Positions 1 through 9,383 of a stretch of 64,000 bases of DNA are shown piece after piece. The stretch spans positions 1-64,000 of the forward strand of contig NZ_AXAL01000020.1 in NCBI RefSeq assembly GCF_000472785.1, written 5' to 3'. The position numbers and the translations under genes are program-made. Origin of the DNA: Mesorhizobium loti CJ3sym. GTDB lineage: Bacteria; Pseudomonadota; Alphaproteobacteria; Rhizobiales; Rhizobiaceae. The notes under the pieces were generated by a model. The model was not told where the DNA came from and did no database searches. It was given only the letters and a program-made list of their open reading frames with translations. How positions within the stretch are numbered: the first letter of the stretch is position 1; each line of letters starts with the position of its first letter.

Positions 1-396
1 ACCTTCATCGCCGGGCTGCGATGCCACGGTCTTGTCGCGCCATGGATCGTCAACGCGCCGATGAATGCCGCCATCTTCGAACGCTACGTCGAAACTCAGC
101 TCGCTCCCGAACTGTCGCCCGGCGATGTCGTCATTCTCGACAATGTCGGCTTCCACAAGAACGAGCGCGCCGCGCAACTGGTTCGCCAAAGGGGCGCATG
201 GCTCCTGTTCCTGCCGCCATACTCGCCAGACCTCAACCCGATCGAGATGGCCTATTCAAAACTCAAGGCGAGGCTGCGAAAGAAGGCGGCCAGAAGCTTC
301 GATGCCCTCTGCGAGGCTCTCGGCGATATCTGCCATCTGTTCCAGCCAGCCGAATGCAGAAACTTCTTCAAAGCTGCCGGATATGAGGCCAATTAA
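1..396 (+). CDS. IS630-family transposase, C-terminal part (cut by window start)
   Basis: The reading frame is open from the first base, so the 5' end lies outside the window. It encodes a DDE-superfamily transposase C-terminus: an aspartate-bearing strand (VVILDNVGFHKN) followed about 35 residues later by LPPYSPDLNPIEMAYSKLKA, the conserved last catalytic Glu region of IS630/Tc1 elements. The protein ends normally at a TAA. It probably belongs to a complete IS copy extending to the left; the right inverted repeat was not identified. Confidence 0.9.
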   Translation, partial: TFIAGLRCHGLVAPWIVNAPMNAAIFERYVETQLAPELSPGDVVILDNVGFHKNERAAQLVRQRGAWLLFLPPYSPDLNPIEMAYSKLKARLRKKAARSFDALCEALGDICHLFQPAECRNFFKAAGYEAN

Positions 397-906
397 TCGC
401 GACACGCTTTAAGGCCTAAGGTCTTTGCGCCGCCAGCGCACCATGCCGTTTGCGCCCAGGATCGTGGCCCTGTTCCACCAACGCGCCAACGCGACCTTCT
501 GCGTCGGCGTCACTGCGCCTGGAGCTCCAGCGATTTGCGGCTGCAAAGGCCGCTCAATCCGCCCGCATTGTAGCGAAGCATGCAGTGGCGCGGCGTCTGC
601 CGATGCATGCCCAGTGTCCGCCGCTATCTTGCGGTCGCGGGCGATCGCCCGTGTCCGGGGTGCCGCCCGTGCATCCCGCGTCTTCGCCGGCGCAGCCCGA
701 ACTCGCGCTGCCGTCAGGTCCATCCGCGTGATTGCCATCTCGCCAAGCCGCGTTCGGCTCGCGACAGCCGTGAGTAAGGCTCGTCGCCTTTTGGCGACCC
801 CGTACGAGTCATCCGCAAATGCTGTTGCTATAAAAGCGCGTGAACGTCCGAGCCTTTTCTGGCTTGGCAACCATTCGGCGAATTGGAAAGCCTGCACTAA
901 GCTACC
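397..906. other. No gene recognised
   Basis: About 500 bases between the IS630 gene and soxG. It is GC-rich and open in several frames on both strands, but none of the translations has recognisable domains or a convincing ribosome-binding site. It probably holds old, decayed DNA at the IS insertion point. Confidence 0.5.
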
Positions 907-1485
907 TTACTCTATCCTCCTTGAGGCAATTTCTAGCGCGTGCCAGAGCGAAGCGCCAAACGAGCGCGCGCCAAGCACGGCGACATGGGTTTCGCTGCGG
1001 CGGATTACGAAACAGGTCATGTGATCAAGGACTGTACGCGTCGCGCGACCCGGACCGAAACCGGCAAGATCGATGTTGATTAGCTTCGCCAGCAATGCGT
1101 CGAGGGGGCCTGTGCCGGCCCGAGATAAAATTTCGACAGCCACCCACCCACCAGTTTGCTCGGTCACCGAACAACCGCGGGCAGCCTCTTTCAGATCTGC
1201 GGCAAAGTCCTCTTCGGCGCGGCCTTCGGCTTCAACCATCCACTGACCTGGTCCAGTCCAGAAAGCTGCCACTTCCTGATCTGCTACCCAGCGTCCCGGC
1301 CTCGGCAAATTCAAACCGAACGGTTGGGGTGCAACGGTTTTCCGGCGCAGCGCTAGAGAGGCAAGCGCCAAATCTAGGTTCTCACGAATCTCCAGCGCTG
1401 CAAACGATGCGTAACGAGGATTTTCGGCGCCCAGCGCCTTGAGCGGTCTCAGGTTAGCCACGCAGACGTACTCCTTCAGCATCAA
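907..1485 (-). CDS. soxG: Sarcosine oxidase gamma subunit
   Basis: 192 residues, the usual size of SoxG. This is the non-catalytic gamma subunit of cytosolic heterotetrameric sarcosine oxidase, which oxidatively demethylates sarcosine to glycine with transfer of the one-carbon unit to tetrahydrofolate. Sequence features that fit are the conserved VAPQPFGLNLP and WTGPGQWMV stretches and the C-terminal VIRRSETH region. It is the last gene of soxB-D-A-G, overlapping the 3' end of soxA by 32 bases, so translation is probably coupled. Confidence 0.9.
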   Translation of the reverse strand: MMLKEYVCVANLRPLKALGAENPRYASFAALEIRENLDLALASLALRRKTVAPQPFGLNLPRPGRWVADQEVAAFWTGPGQWMVEAEGRAEEDFAADLKEAARGCSVTEQTGGWVAVEILSRAGTGPLDALLAKLINIDLAGFGPGRATRTVLDHMTCFVIRRSETHVAVLGARSFGASLWHALEIASRRIE

Positions 1486-4387
1486 CGAAATGGGACGAAA
1501 CGACGCGCAGGCGTGCGCTTTCCCCTTCGACCGGGTTCGCAGCCATGATCACCTCGCCCAACCGTTCATAGCCATTCTCGAGGAAAGCCAGCCCGATCAT
1601 TGAGCCGACATGGGGCGAATAGCAGGCTGACGTGATCCAGCCCTGATCGGTATCGTGGTTCAATGCTGCTCCTTCGGCGAAGAGATGTGAGCCGACAACG
1701 ATCTTGCTCCCAGGCTCGACGGGCTGAAGACCCATCAGTCGGCGCTTATTTCCCGCCAGCCCCTCGCGCCGAGACATGATCGCGCCGATTGCGTCTTTCT
1801 TCTGCGACACCATTTTGCCGAGTCCGAGCATTTCGGCAGTGGTTTGGCCGTTAAGCTGGGCTCCACCGACGTGACCCTTTTCCATCCCTAGGACAGATAG
1901 CGCTTCGACTCCAAAAGGTGTCACTTCCAGATCTTCACCCATCTCCATCAGCCGATTCATCAGTGCATGCCCGTAGCGGGCGGGAACCGCAAGCTCGTAG
2001 CCAAGTTCTCCCACGAATGAGACGCGGAAGAGCCGCGCCCGCAGACCGCCGCAAACCGTTAGTTCCGCGCAAGCCATAAAAGCAAACGCGTAGTTCGATA
2101 AGTCGAACCCGTCGACGACCCGCTCGAGCAGCGCACGCGATCTCGGACCTGCGACAGCAATTTGCGCCCAGGCCTCCGTCGTGGATATGAGCTGTACGTC
2201 AAGCTCGGGCCAGAGGCATTGCCTGGCGAAATCCATATTTCGGAAAACCAGGCCCGCATTGCCCGTCGTTGTGGTGACCACATAGTGGTCATCGGCGAGT
2301 CGCGCGCAGGTACCATCGTCATAGGGAAAGCCGTCCTCGCGCAGCATCAGCCCATAGCGAACGCGGCCGACCTTCAGCGTCGACATCATGTTGCTGTAAA
2401 GACGATCGAGAAACTGCCCCGCATCGGTGCCCTGCACGTCGATCTTTCCGAGCGTGGAGACGTCACACAAGCCAACGGCGCTACGCACGGCCTGCGCCTC
2501 GCGATCTACACTCTGGCGCCAGTGCGTTTCCCCCTTACGGCGAAAATAATCGGCTCGCCGCCAGGGGCTAGACTCGTCAAATACCGCGCCTTGGGCTTCG
2601 GCCCACCGATGGGTCGGCGTCAAGTGGGGAGGGTGGAAATGCGGCCCTATATCGCCGCCCCCCAGGACCGCCAGTGCCACGGGAGTATAGGGCGGGCGGA
2701 AGATTGTAGTTCCGGTTTCCCGGATTGTTTTTCCAGTGAGCTCCGCCATTACGGCGAGCCCGATCACATTGGCGGTCTTGCCCTGATCCGTCGCCATGCC
2801 CAAAGTCGTATAGCGTTTCAAATGCTCTACCGACCGCATGTTCTCGGCATGGGCGAGCTTGATGTCCTTCACCGTCACGTCGTTCTGGAAATCGACCCAG
2901 GCGCGTCTCCTACCCGGCACGTGAAAGACGGGTGCGATTTTATATGCATCCTCTTCCGGGGTCGGAAAATTAAGAGATTTCGCCGTGATCCCTATGTCTG
3001 CCAACGCACATCTCGCCGTTTCCGCACCCGAACGCAGCGCTTCCGCGGTCGAGAAGCGGCCCGCTGCAGCGCCCGCCGCCCGCAACCCAGAAGGCCCGTA
3101 CTCGCCAGGCAGGAACGCCAGCAGCAGCTCATTCCAGGTCGGCTTACCCCGATGGTGCGAAGCCAGATGCACGTTCGGGTTCCAGCCGCCCGCGACCCCA
3201 AGGGCGCCGCAATCGATCCATTCGGACCTGCCCTTTGTTTGAAACTCAATCGAGGTTAGGCCAAGACGGCCGCGCGAGCCGGTCACAACCCCGCCGGCGA
3301 TTAAACGGTAATCACCACGAGCCTTCGCCTCTGGGCGCGCGTCGATGACAGCGGCGATCTCGACGCCCTTGGCGGCGAGGTCGCAGGCGGTACGGTGACC
3401 GTTCTCGTTGTTGGTGAAGACGGCGACCCTTTCGGATGGGCACGCTGCCCAGCGATTCGCGTAAGCTCGCATCGCGCCGGCCAGCATGATGCCGGGACGG
3501 TCATTGTCCGCAAAAGCGACGGGTCGCTCTATCGCGCCTGCAGCCAAGATGGCACGTTTCGCCGTTATGCGCCAAAGTGTCTGGCGTACGCGGCCTCTTG
3601 GCTGCGCAAGATGATCCGAAACCCTTTCCACCGCACCATAGATGCCGTGGTCATAGACGCCGAAAACCGTGGTTCGGCTCATCACCCGAAGACGTGGCAG
3701 GCTCTCGAATTCTGACTCCAGCGCTGAAATCCAATCGAGGGGCGGGGCCTCGCCCAGTGTTTCCGTCTCGCATAACAGCCGCCCGCCCAGGCGGAAATCC
3801 TCCTCCGCCAGGATCACACGTGCGCCTGAGCGAGCGGCCGTCAGCGCCGCAGCAAGTCCGGCTGGCCCCCCGCCGATCACCAGCAAGTCGCAATGCAGGA
3901 AGCCCCTGTCATAGGCATCGGGATCGGCCTGCATTGAGATGCTGCCGAGTCCTGCCGCCCTACGGATGGCTGGCTCGTAGACTTTTTCCCAGAAACTTTT
4001 CGGCCACATAAAGGTCTTGTAGTAGAACCCGGCTGTGAACAGCGGTGAGAACAGGTCATTGATAGCCATTGCGTCGAAACCAAGCGAGGGCCAGCGATTC
4101 TGGCTTCGCGCCTCCAGTCCCTCGAACAGCTCGACCGTTGTCGCGCGTGTGTTAGGCTCCTGTCGCGGGCCGGTGCGCAGCTCGACCAAGGCATTTGGCT
4201 CCTCCGAACCGGCGGACAACACCCCGCGGGGACGATGATATTTGAAGCTGCGCCCAATCAGGCGAACGCCGTTGGCTAACAGCGCCGAGGCAAGCGTGTC
4301 GCCGGGATGCCCCTGGTAGCGTTTTCCGTCAAACTTGAAGTTCAGTGTTTGTGTACGGTCGATTAATCCGCCTGAGAGCCGCGTCAT
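1454..4387 (-). CDS. soxA: Sarcosine oxidase alpha subunit
   Basis: 977 residues, typical of SoxA. Order of domains: N-terminal 2Fe-2S-like (Fer2_4) segment with FKYHRPRG, a Rossmann NAD(P)/FAD-binding domain (VIGGGPAGLAAALTAARSG near residue 170), then a C-terminal GcvT-like aminomethyltransferase domain that receives the one-carbon unit. An upstream in-frame ATG at 4558 would overlap soxD entirely. The ATG at 4387 was chosen because it overlaps the soxD stop by four bases, has an AGGAG ribosome site, and gives the family's usual start (TRLSGG). Confidence 0.93.
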   Translation of the reverse strand: MTRLSGGLIDRTQTLNFKFDGKRYQGHPGDTLASALLANGVRLIGRSFKYHRPRGVLSAGSEEPNALVELRTGPRQEPNTRATTVELFEGLEARSQNRWPSLGFDAMAINDLFSPLFTAGFYYKTFMWPKSFWEKVYEPAIRRAAGLGSISMQADPDAYDRGFLHCDLLVIGGGPAGLAAALTAARSGARVILAEEDFRLGGRLLCETETLGEAPPLDWISALESEFESLPRLRVMSRTTVFGVYDHGIYGAVERVSDHLAQPRGRVRQTLWRITAKRAILAAGAIERPVAFADNDRPGIMLAGAMRAYANRWAACPSERVAVFTNNENGHRTACDLAAKGVEIAAVIDARPEAKARGDYRLIAGGVVTGSRGRLGLTSIEFQTKGRSEWIDCGALGVAGGWNPNVHLASHHRGKPTWNELLLAFLPGEYGPSGLRAAGAAAGRFSTAEALRSGAETARCALADIGITAKSLNFPTPEEDAYKIAPVFHVPGRRRAWVDFQNDVTVKDIKLAHAENMRSVEHLKRYTTLGMATDQGKTANVIGLAVMAELTGKTIRETGTTIFRPPYTPVALAVLGGGDIGPHFHPPHLTPTHRWAEAQGAVFDESSPWRRADYFRRKGETHWRQSVDREAQAVRSAVGLCDVSTLGKIDVQGTDAGQFLDRLYSNMMSTLKVGRVRYGLMLREDGFPYDDGTCARLADDHYVVTTTTGNAGLVFRNMDFARQCLWPELDVQLISTTEAWAQIAVAGPRSRALLERVVDGFDLSNYAFAFMACAELTVCGGLRARLFRVSFVGELGYELAVPARYGHALMNRLMEMGEDLEVTPFGVEALSVLGMEKGHVGGAQLNGQTTAEMLGLGKMVSQKKDAIGAIMSRREGLAGNKRRLMGLQPVEPGSKIVVGSHLFAEGAALNHDTDQGWITSACYSPHVGSMIGLAFLENGYERLGEVIMAANPVEGESARLRVVSSHFVDAEGVRLRG

Positions 4388-4674
4388 TTTACGCTCCTCT
4401 TGCGCGCAAGGGCCACGTCGTGGGCCAACTCGGCGCCGAGAATTTCGTGGGTGATCGTATTGCGCGTAACGACCAGCCAGGAGTGGTCGCCGTGCTCGTG
4501 GAACCACAATTCCCGGTGCGCGCCCGCTGGATTGTCGCGCAAGTATACATAGTCGCAAAAGGCGGCCTCGGCATCGGGTGCAGATGGGTCTGGACGGTCG
4601 ATAAGCCGGGCGTCTCCGAGATAGGCAAATTCTCTTGCATCGCGCAAACCCAGAACTGGATGGGGAATGAGCAT
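4384..4674 (-). CDS. soxD: Sarcosine oxidase delta subunit (zinc cysteines absent)
   Basis: 96 residues. SoxD normally binds one zinc through an N-terminal CPYC and a later HGC. Here the start reads MLIPHPVLGLRDAREF and the later site reads HEHGDHSW, so the expected cysteines are missing, while the rest (DYVYLRDNPAGAHRELW, VVTRNT) is well conserved. The ATG at 4674 has a GAGG site and matches the usual start; the upstream ATG at 4719 lies inside the intercistronic region near soxB. It may belong to a zinc-free SoxD subgroup rather than be damaged. Confidence 0.88.
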   Translation of the reverse strand: MLIPHPVLGLRDAREFAYLGDARLIDRPDPSAPDAEAAFCDYVYLRDNPAGAHRELWFHEHGDHSWLVVTRNTITHEILGAELAHDVALARKRSVK

Positions 4675-4681
4675 TTTGACC

Positions 4682-5932
4682 TCACTGTAGGTTCGGCTGC
4701 GCACCAGCGCCGCTTTCATCGATTAAGTATCCTCTTGCGAAGCGATCGAGTCGGTAAGCGCGCGCAGTCTCATGAGGCGTATCGGTCGCAAGAAGATGGG
4801 CGAAGGCGTGGCCGCTGGCGGGCGTCGCCTTGAAACCCCCAACGCACCAGCCCCCGTTAAAATAAAGGCCTTCGATGCCCGTGCGGTCGATGATTGGCGA
4901 GCCGTCCATCGACATGTCCATAACGCCGCCCCATTGCCGCAGGAGCCGCACCCGACCGATCATCGGCATCACGGCCATGGCGCCTTCGCAGACATCCTCC
5001 ACCATCGGCAAGTTCCCACGCTGCGCATAGGAATTGTAGCCGTCGATTTCGCCACAGAAGACGAGGCCGCCCTTATCGGATTGGCTTATATAGAAGTGCC
5101 CCGCGCCGAACATGATAACACAAGGAATAATGGGCTTGAGACCTTCCGTGACGAACGCCTGCAGGACATGGCTCTCGATCGGAAGGCGCATCCCCGCCAT
5201 CGCCATGACGCGGCTCGAGGAGCCCGCCACTGCCACGCCGACCTTGTTGGCACCGATGAAGCCACGCGAGGTCTCCACACCACGGATGTTGCCATCAACG
5301 ATGCGAAAACCTGTCACCTCGCAATTCTGGATAAGGTCCACACCGTACAGATCGGCGCCACGAGCGTAGCCCCAAGCGACAGCGTCATGCCGTGCCGTCC
5401 CCGCGCGTGGCTGCATAAAGCCGCCATGGATCGGAAAGCGCGCATTGTCGTAGTTCAAGAAAGGAAGCATCGCCTTGAGATCCTCGCGGCTTAACAGGCG
5501 CGCGTCCGCACCGGCGAGCGCCATCGAATTGGCGCGGCGTCGATACGCATCTCGCTGCCAATCCGAGTGAAAGAGGTAAATGACGCCGCGCTGGGAGACC
5601 ATCGAGTTGAAGTTCAGTTCCTGCTCCAGCCCCTCCCAGAGCTTCAGTGAAAACTCGTAGAACGGCCCGTTACCGGGCAGTAGGTAGTTCGAACGGATGA
5701 CTGTCGTGTTTCGGCCAACATTCCCGGATCCCAACCAACCCTTTTCCAAAACGGCGATACGGGATTGCCGGAAGGTCTTGGCCAGGTAATAAGCCGTCGC
5801 GAGGCCGTGCCCGCCGCCGCCAACGATGACGTAATCGTAAAACGGCTGCGGATCAGGATTGCGCCATAAAGGTTTCCATCCAGAATGACCTTTGAGCGCT
5901 TCAGAAAGAACGCGAAAGCCTGAAAATCTCAC
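4682..5932 (-). CDS. soxB: Sarcosine oxidase beta subunit
   Basis: 416 residues, exactly the usual SoxB length. It is a DAO-family flavoprotein carrying the sarcosine dehydrogenation site. Visible are the dinucleotide-binding motif IVGGGGHGLATAYYLAK, GRNTTVIRSNY, and GTARHDAVAWGYARGA, which contains the histidine region associated with covalent FMN. The start is a GTG (VRFSGFRVLSEALKG) preceded by GAGGAA; a longer frame upstream has no family similarity. First gene of the sox operon. No glycine riboswitch was recognised upstream. Confidence 0.93.
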   Translation of the reverse strand: MRFSGFRVLSEALKGHSGWKPLWRNPDPQPFYDYVIVGGGGHGLATAYYLAKTFRQSRIAVLEKGWLGSGNVGRNTTVIRSNYLLPGNGPFYEFSLKLWEGLEQELNFNSMVSQRGVIYLFHSDWQRDAYRRRANSMALAGADARLLSREDLKAMLPFLNYDNARFPIHGGFMQPRAGTARHDAVAWGYARGADLYGVDLIQNCEVTGFRIVDGNIRGVETSRGFIGANKVGVAVAGSSSRVMAMAGMRLPIESHVLQAFVTEGLKPIIPCVIMFGAGHFYISQSDKGGLVFCGEIDGYNSYAQRGNLPMVEDVCEGAMAVMPMIGRVRLLRQWGGVMDMSMDGSPIIDRTGIEGLYFNGGWCVGGFKATPASGHAFAHLLATDTPHETARAYRLDRFARGYLIDESGAGAQPNLQ

Positions 5933-6927
5933 AGCGGGATTCCTCGATAGCAACGTCAGAACTACAACTCCGTCACCCAAGACACGCAGTTTCGAGATGT
6001 CCGAATGTGGCAGAAAAGGTGTACCACTGCGAAAATGGCGGGGGTATCGCAAAAAATCTGAGGATCTGTTCGTGACGTGTCAAAAAAGGGCGTCGAATGA
6101 CGAATTGCGCCACGCGGACCGCACTTGGCGCATTGAATGTTGCGATGGGTTAGGCGATCTCTTTTGGGCTACCTTGATGAGGATACCCTAAGGCTTTGTC
6201 ATGACAGGCGAATAATGCCAGTCAAGCGCGGCAGTTTGCCGGCGATCGGTTCGAGCTATGATGTGGCTCTGGTGAAGATGCAGCGCTGCCCCGCAGGGCC
6301 ACGGTGCGGCTCAAGCAGGACTAGGTGGTGCAGGTCAATAAGTGCGGTTCCAATGGGTTAAGTAACGGCAGAATCTCCGGTTAAGCCGCCGCTGTTGAAT
6401 GACAATCAAGGCTCGGCATTGTCGCAAGCAATCGACCTCGACGGGGCCATGTGCTGATGGCTGTGTGACCTGGCCTGGTGGCTTTGGGGGGAATTACGTC
6501 TCAGTAAGCGAGCAGACCTTGGGGGGCGCGGAGTGCGCCAGACGGGCTACCGCACCCCTCGTCCCGCCCGAGGCATCATGCGGAGGATGCCTCGGGCGCT
6601 TTCGATCGAATATAGAGCCACCCAGTATTGGCGGACATTGACATCTCACCGTCGCGAGCCGCCGACATGTTCAGCAGCCTCTCAGGTTTTGCCGAGGCGA
6701 TGCTCCGCCTTTACAGCGCGTACAAAGAGGAGCAATTCGCTGCTGCCGATCCGCGGAAGTCGCGATGGTCGGTTGCGTGGGTGCGAAGGTTCCTTGCCAC
6801 ATGACGCGACTGCGTTCTTGGCTTAGGAGGCTGAAAAAAGAGCGGAGATACCCGTTTTGAATTTGCTTTGTGCTTGATCTGATTCCGACACGTTCCGTAA
6901 ACAAAACAGTTGTTCAACAGATGGGGT
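5933..6927. other. Long non-coding stretch upstream of soxB and IS110 element
   Basis: No intact gene recognised in about 1 kb. A short open frame at 6667-6804 (plus, 45 codons, starting MFSSLSGFAEAMLRLY) has no clear ribosome site and may be a remnant. The only strong structure is the hairpin at 6565-6598. Glycine, cobalamin and other common riboswitch cores were sought by eye and not seen. Confidence 0.5.
6565..6598. terminator. Perfect 13-bp hairpin, terminator-like
   Basis: CGCCCGAGGCATC is followed by an eight-base loop and its exact complement GATGCCTCGGGCG. Only a short CTTT follows, so it is a weak intrinsic terminator at best. It could end a transcript whose gene has since been lost. 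Confidence 0.45.
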
Positions 6928-8339
6928 GATTGGGGTCTCGCCCGAGCCAAATTGAGGGCGGCTGCTCCTATCGAGATGTGAGAACGTGGTCGATGTAGAT
7001 CGCCACAAACATCAGGAGGAGCAGCCATGAAGTATTTTGCCGGACTTGACGTGTCTTTGGAAGAGACCGCCATCTGCGTCGTCGACGAGAGCGGCCGGAT
7101 TGTGAAGGAAGGGCGGGCGGCGAGTGAGCCGAGGGCGCTTTATGAGGTCTTGCGGAAAATCGATCTGCCGCTGGACCGCATCGGGCTCGAAGCCTGCTCG
7201 CTGGCGGCCTGGCTTTATGACGGTATTCGCGCCGAAGGATTGCCGGCCATTTGCATCGAGACCCGACTGGCCAATGCGGCGATGAAGACGATGCCGAACA
7301 AGACGGACCGGAATGATGCCCGCGCCTTGGCGCAGATCATGCGCACCGGCTGGTATCGACAGGTGCATGTGAAGAGCCAGCAGTGTCGGCGCTGGCGGTC
7401 CCTCCTCGTCGCACGACGCACGGTCCTCAATGAAATGCGATCCATCGAGAACGTGATCAGAGCGATTCTGCGGGAGGCCGGCATCAAGCTCGGCACGCCA
7501 AGTCGTGCAGCTTTCGCCGATCGCGTGCGCGAACTGATTGGCGCAGATACGGTCGTCATGGCGCTTGTCGAGCCGCTTCTGGCGATCGTGGCCACGATGC
7601 TCCGCGAGTTCGGGCGACTGACAAAGCAAGTCCTCAATATCGCCCGCAAGGAGCAAGTCTGCCGGCGACTCATGTCCGGGCCCGGTGTGGGACCCATCAC
7701 CGCGCTCGCCTTTCGTGCCACGGTCGATCAGCCGGACCGCTTTCGCCGATCGAGCGATGTCGGAGCGCATCTGGGTCTGACCCCGGCACGCTATCAATCA
7801 GGCGAGACGGACATTCAGGGCAAGGTAAGCCGATGCGGTGACGAGCTCGCCCGCACGGCTCTCTATGAAGCGGCTCATTCGCTGCTTGTGCTCAGCAAGA
7901 AATGGTCGTGCCTCAGAGCGTGGGGTATGAACGTCGCCAAGCGGCGCGGTATGGCCCGAGCCCGAGTTGCTGTTGCCCGCAAGCTCGCTGTCATTCTGCA
8001 TCGCATGTGGAGCGACGGGACAGAATTCCGCTTCGGCAAGGCACCCGGCCCCGTATCGGCATGAAATAGGGACAACAGACCAACGAAGGAGGAGTTGATT
8101 CCGCCCGAAAGGGCGTGATCCGGATCGTTCCCGCGGGGACGATGGGCAAGGCGATCTCGTTAGCAGGCACGATCCTGGGACGAACTCTCTCAAGGTCGTT
8201 CAACAGATTGAGACGCCTCGCCCTACTGACCCCATCATGCGGCGGCCTAACGTCGACCGCGAAGAGAAGCGAGTGACCCGCGGGGCGACATGGTCCGGAA
8301 AAAAATATCAGGAGGAGCTTGACCCCAAGGACCCCAATC
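6928..8339 (+). mobile_element. IS110-family insertion sequence
   Basis: The element surrounds the transposase gene at 7027-8064. GATTGGGGTC at 6928-6937 is matched by its reverse complement GACCCCAATC at 8330-8339, each beside a second GGGGT/ACCCC unit. Such short subterminal inverted repeats are seen in the IS1111 branch of IS110. No target duplication is visible, as expected for IS110 elements. The exact ends are uncertain by some tens of bases. Confidence 0.6.
7027..8064 (+). CDS. IS110-family DEDD transposase
   Basis: 345 residues, normal for IS110/IS1111. The N-terminal RuvC-like DEDD domain has GLDVSLEETAICV, GLEACSLAAWLYD and NKTDRNDARALAQIM. The C-terminal Transposase_20 domain has MSGPGVGPITALAFRA and SRCGDELARTALYEAAH. 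The start follows an AGGAGGAGCAGCC ribosome site. The gene appears intact. Confidence 0.95.
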   Translation: MKYFAGLDVSLEETAICVVDESGRIVKEGRAASEPRALYEVLRKIDLPLDRIGLEACSLAAWLYDGIRAEGLPAICIETRLANAAMKTMPNKTDRNDARALAQIMRTGWYRQVHVKSQQCRRWRSLLVARRTVLNEMRSIENVIRAILREAGIKLGTPSRAAFADRVRELIGADTVVMALVEPLLAIVATMLREFGRLTKQVLNIARKEQVCRRLMSGPGVGPITALAFRATVDQPDRFRRSSDVGAHLGLTPARYQSGETDIQGKVSRCGDELARTALYEAAHSLLVLSKKWSCLRAWGMNVAKRRGMARARVAVARKLAVILHRMWSDGTEFRFGKAPGPVSA

Positions 8340-8540
8340 AGAGAAGCCTGCTAGATCACCTCTCGCGTTGCGTCTGCCTTGCTTAACATCACCTCGCGAT
8401 GCCTGTTCAGCTTGGCACCGCGAACAGTGGAGCGCCGGGTAATGCGGACAGGGCGGCTGTGACTAAAGGCTCCCCTCGGGTTGCGACCGATGTGATACCT
8501 GTCGGCGGAAGCGCAGTCAGTCGCTGCGACATCCTTAACT

Positions 8541-9383
8541 TCAAGTCCACCAGAGAACAAGATCTGGCCGGGCAAATCCGAAAAAGCTGTTTAGCAGCAC
8601 GCGACGCTTTCCGTTGCCTGCTTGACCAGTGACCCCATGAACGAAACCGCCGTCAAGTAAGGCGATGTCCCCGGCCTTGAGCCGGATGTCGCGACAAGGC
8701 ACATCCTTTAGATAGACTGCAGAATAGGGATAGCCCGTTGTCTCCACCCCCTGCGACTTTCGGTCGTCAACTGTCGGCTTGTGGCTCCAGAGCCGCAGAT
8801 TGCCGCCTTCCTCGGACATGCTGGGGTAGAAGTTGAGCGCGGCGACGGTATTGTGCGCCACCGCAGATAGCTCGTAATCGTTCCCGGCACGTAGCACTTG
8901 AGCGACATCGTCGTGGGGGTCCAAGGAAAACGTGCCGCTGCCGGTCCAACTGAGAGCCCGACAAACGTTAGCCTGACCGTGTTCTGAGCGCGCCAGCCGC
9001 AATTCAATGCCTTGTTTGTGAAGCTCGCGCTTCAACGCGTCGAAGAGGGCTCGGACCGGATCAACTAAATTGCCAAAAAGAGCGTCAACGTGCGGCCGCG
9101 CAGTTTCTGCCTCCGCGAAATAGGTGGCTGCATCCTTCCTGTAGTGGGATGCGCCCACATATTGTCCGGGGACGCCATCTTTGCGCTCCCTGAGACCGGG
9201 ACTGCCAAAAAACTTCGCGGTGATCTCCTCGGCTATTTCGGTGCTGAAAGCTTGGCTGATATGCAGAGCCGTGATCTCACCTTTTAGGACCGAGATGATC
9301 TCCGCAGTGCTGATCGAGCCGGTTCGTTCCTCGATCGTAAGAGGCGAGATGGCCGGCGTTTGACGTGCTTGGTTAGTCGCCAT
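8541..9383 (-). CDS. 2-oxoglutarate/Fe(II)-dependent oxygenase
   Basis: 280 residues. The double-stranded beta-helix iron site is visible as HDD (in SLDPHDDVAQVL), a distal His (GGFVHGVTG) and a 2OG-binding Arg just after (GKRRVLLN). The ATG at 9383 has an AGGAG site; it overlaps the end of the aminotransferase gene by 11 bases, so the two are translationally coupled. It is not EctD-like. A reasonable inference is hydroxylation of the aminotransferase product or a derivative, but the substrate cannot be read from the sequence. Confidence 0.85.
   Translation of the reverse strand: MATNQARQTPAISPLTIEERTGSISTAEIISVLKGEITALHISQAFSTEIAEEITAKFFGSPGLRERKDGVPGQYVGASHYRKDAATYFAEAETARPHVDALFGNLVDPVRALFDALKRELHKQGIELRLARSEHGQANVCRALSWTGSGTFSLDPHDDVAQVLRAGNDYELSAVAHNTVAALNFYPSMSEEGGNLRLWSHKPTVDDRKSQGVETTGYPYSAVYLKDVPCRDIRLKAGDIALLDGGFVHGVTGQAGNGKRRVLLNSFFGFARPDLVLWWT

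Noticed and set aside
409..1024. Long overlapping frames on both strands before soxG
   Set aside because: No recognisable motif in either strand; composition alone explains the openness.
2162..3259. 365-codon open frame on plus strand inside soxA
   Set aside because: Antisense to a well-conserved coding region; no domain and no ribosome site; a GC-rich shadow.
5933..6560. Glycine riboswitch upstream of sarcosine oxidase
   Set aside because: The conserved glycine aptamer core words were not found.
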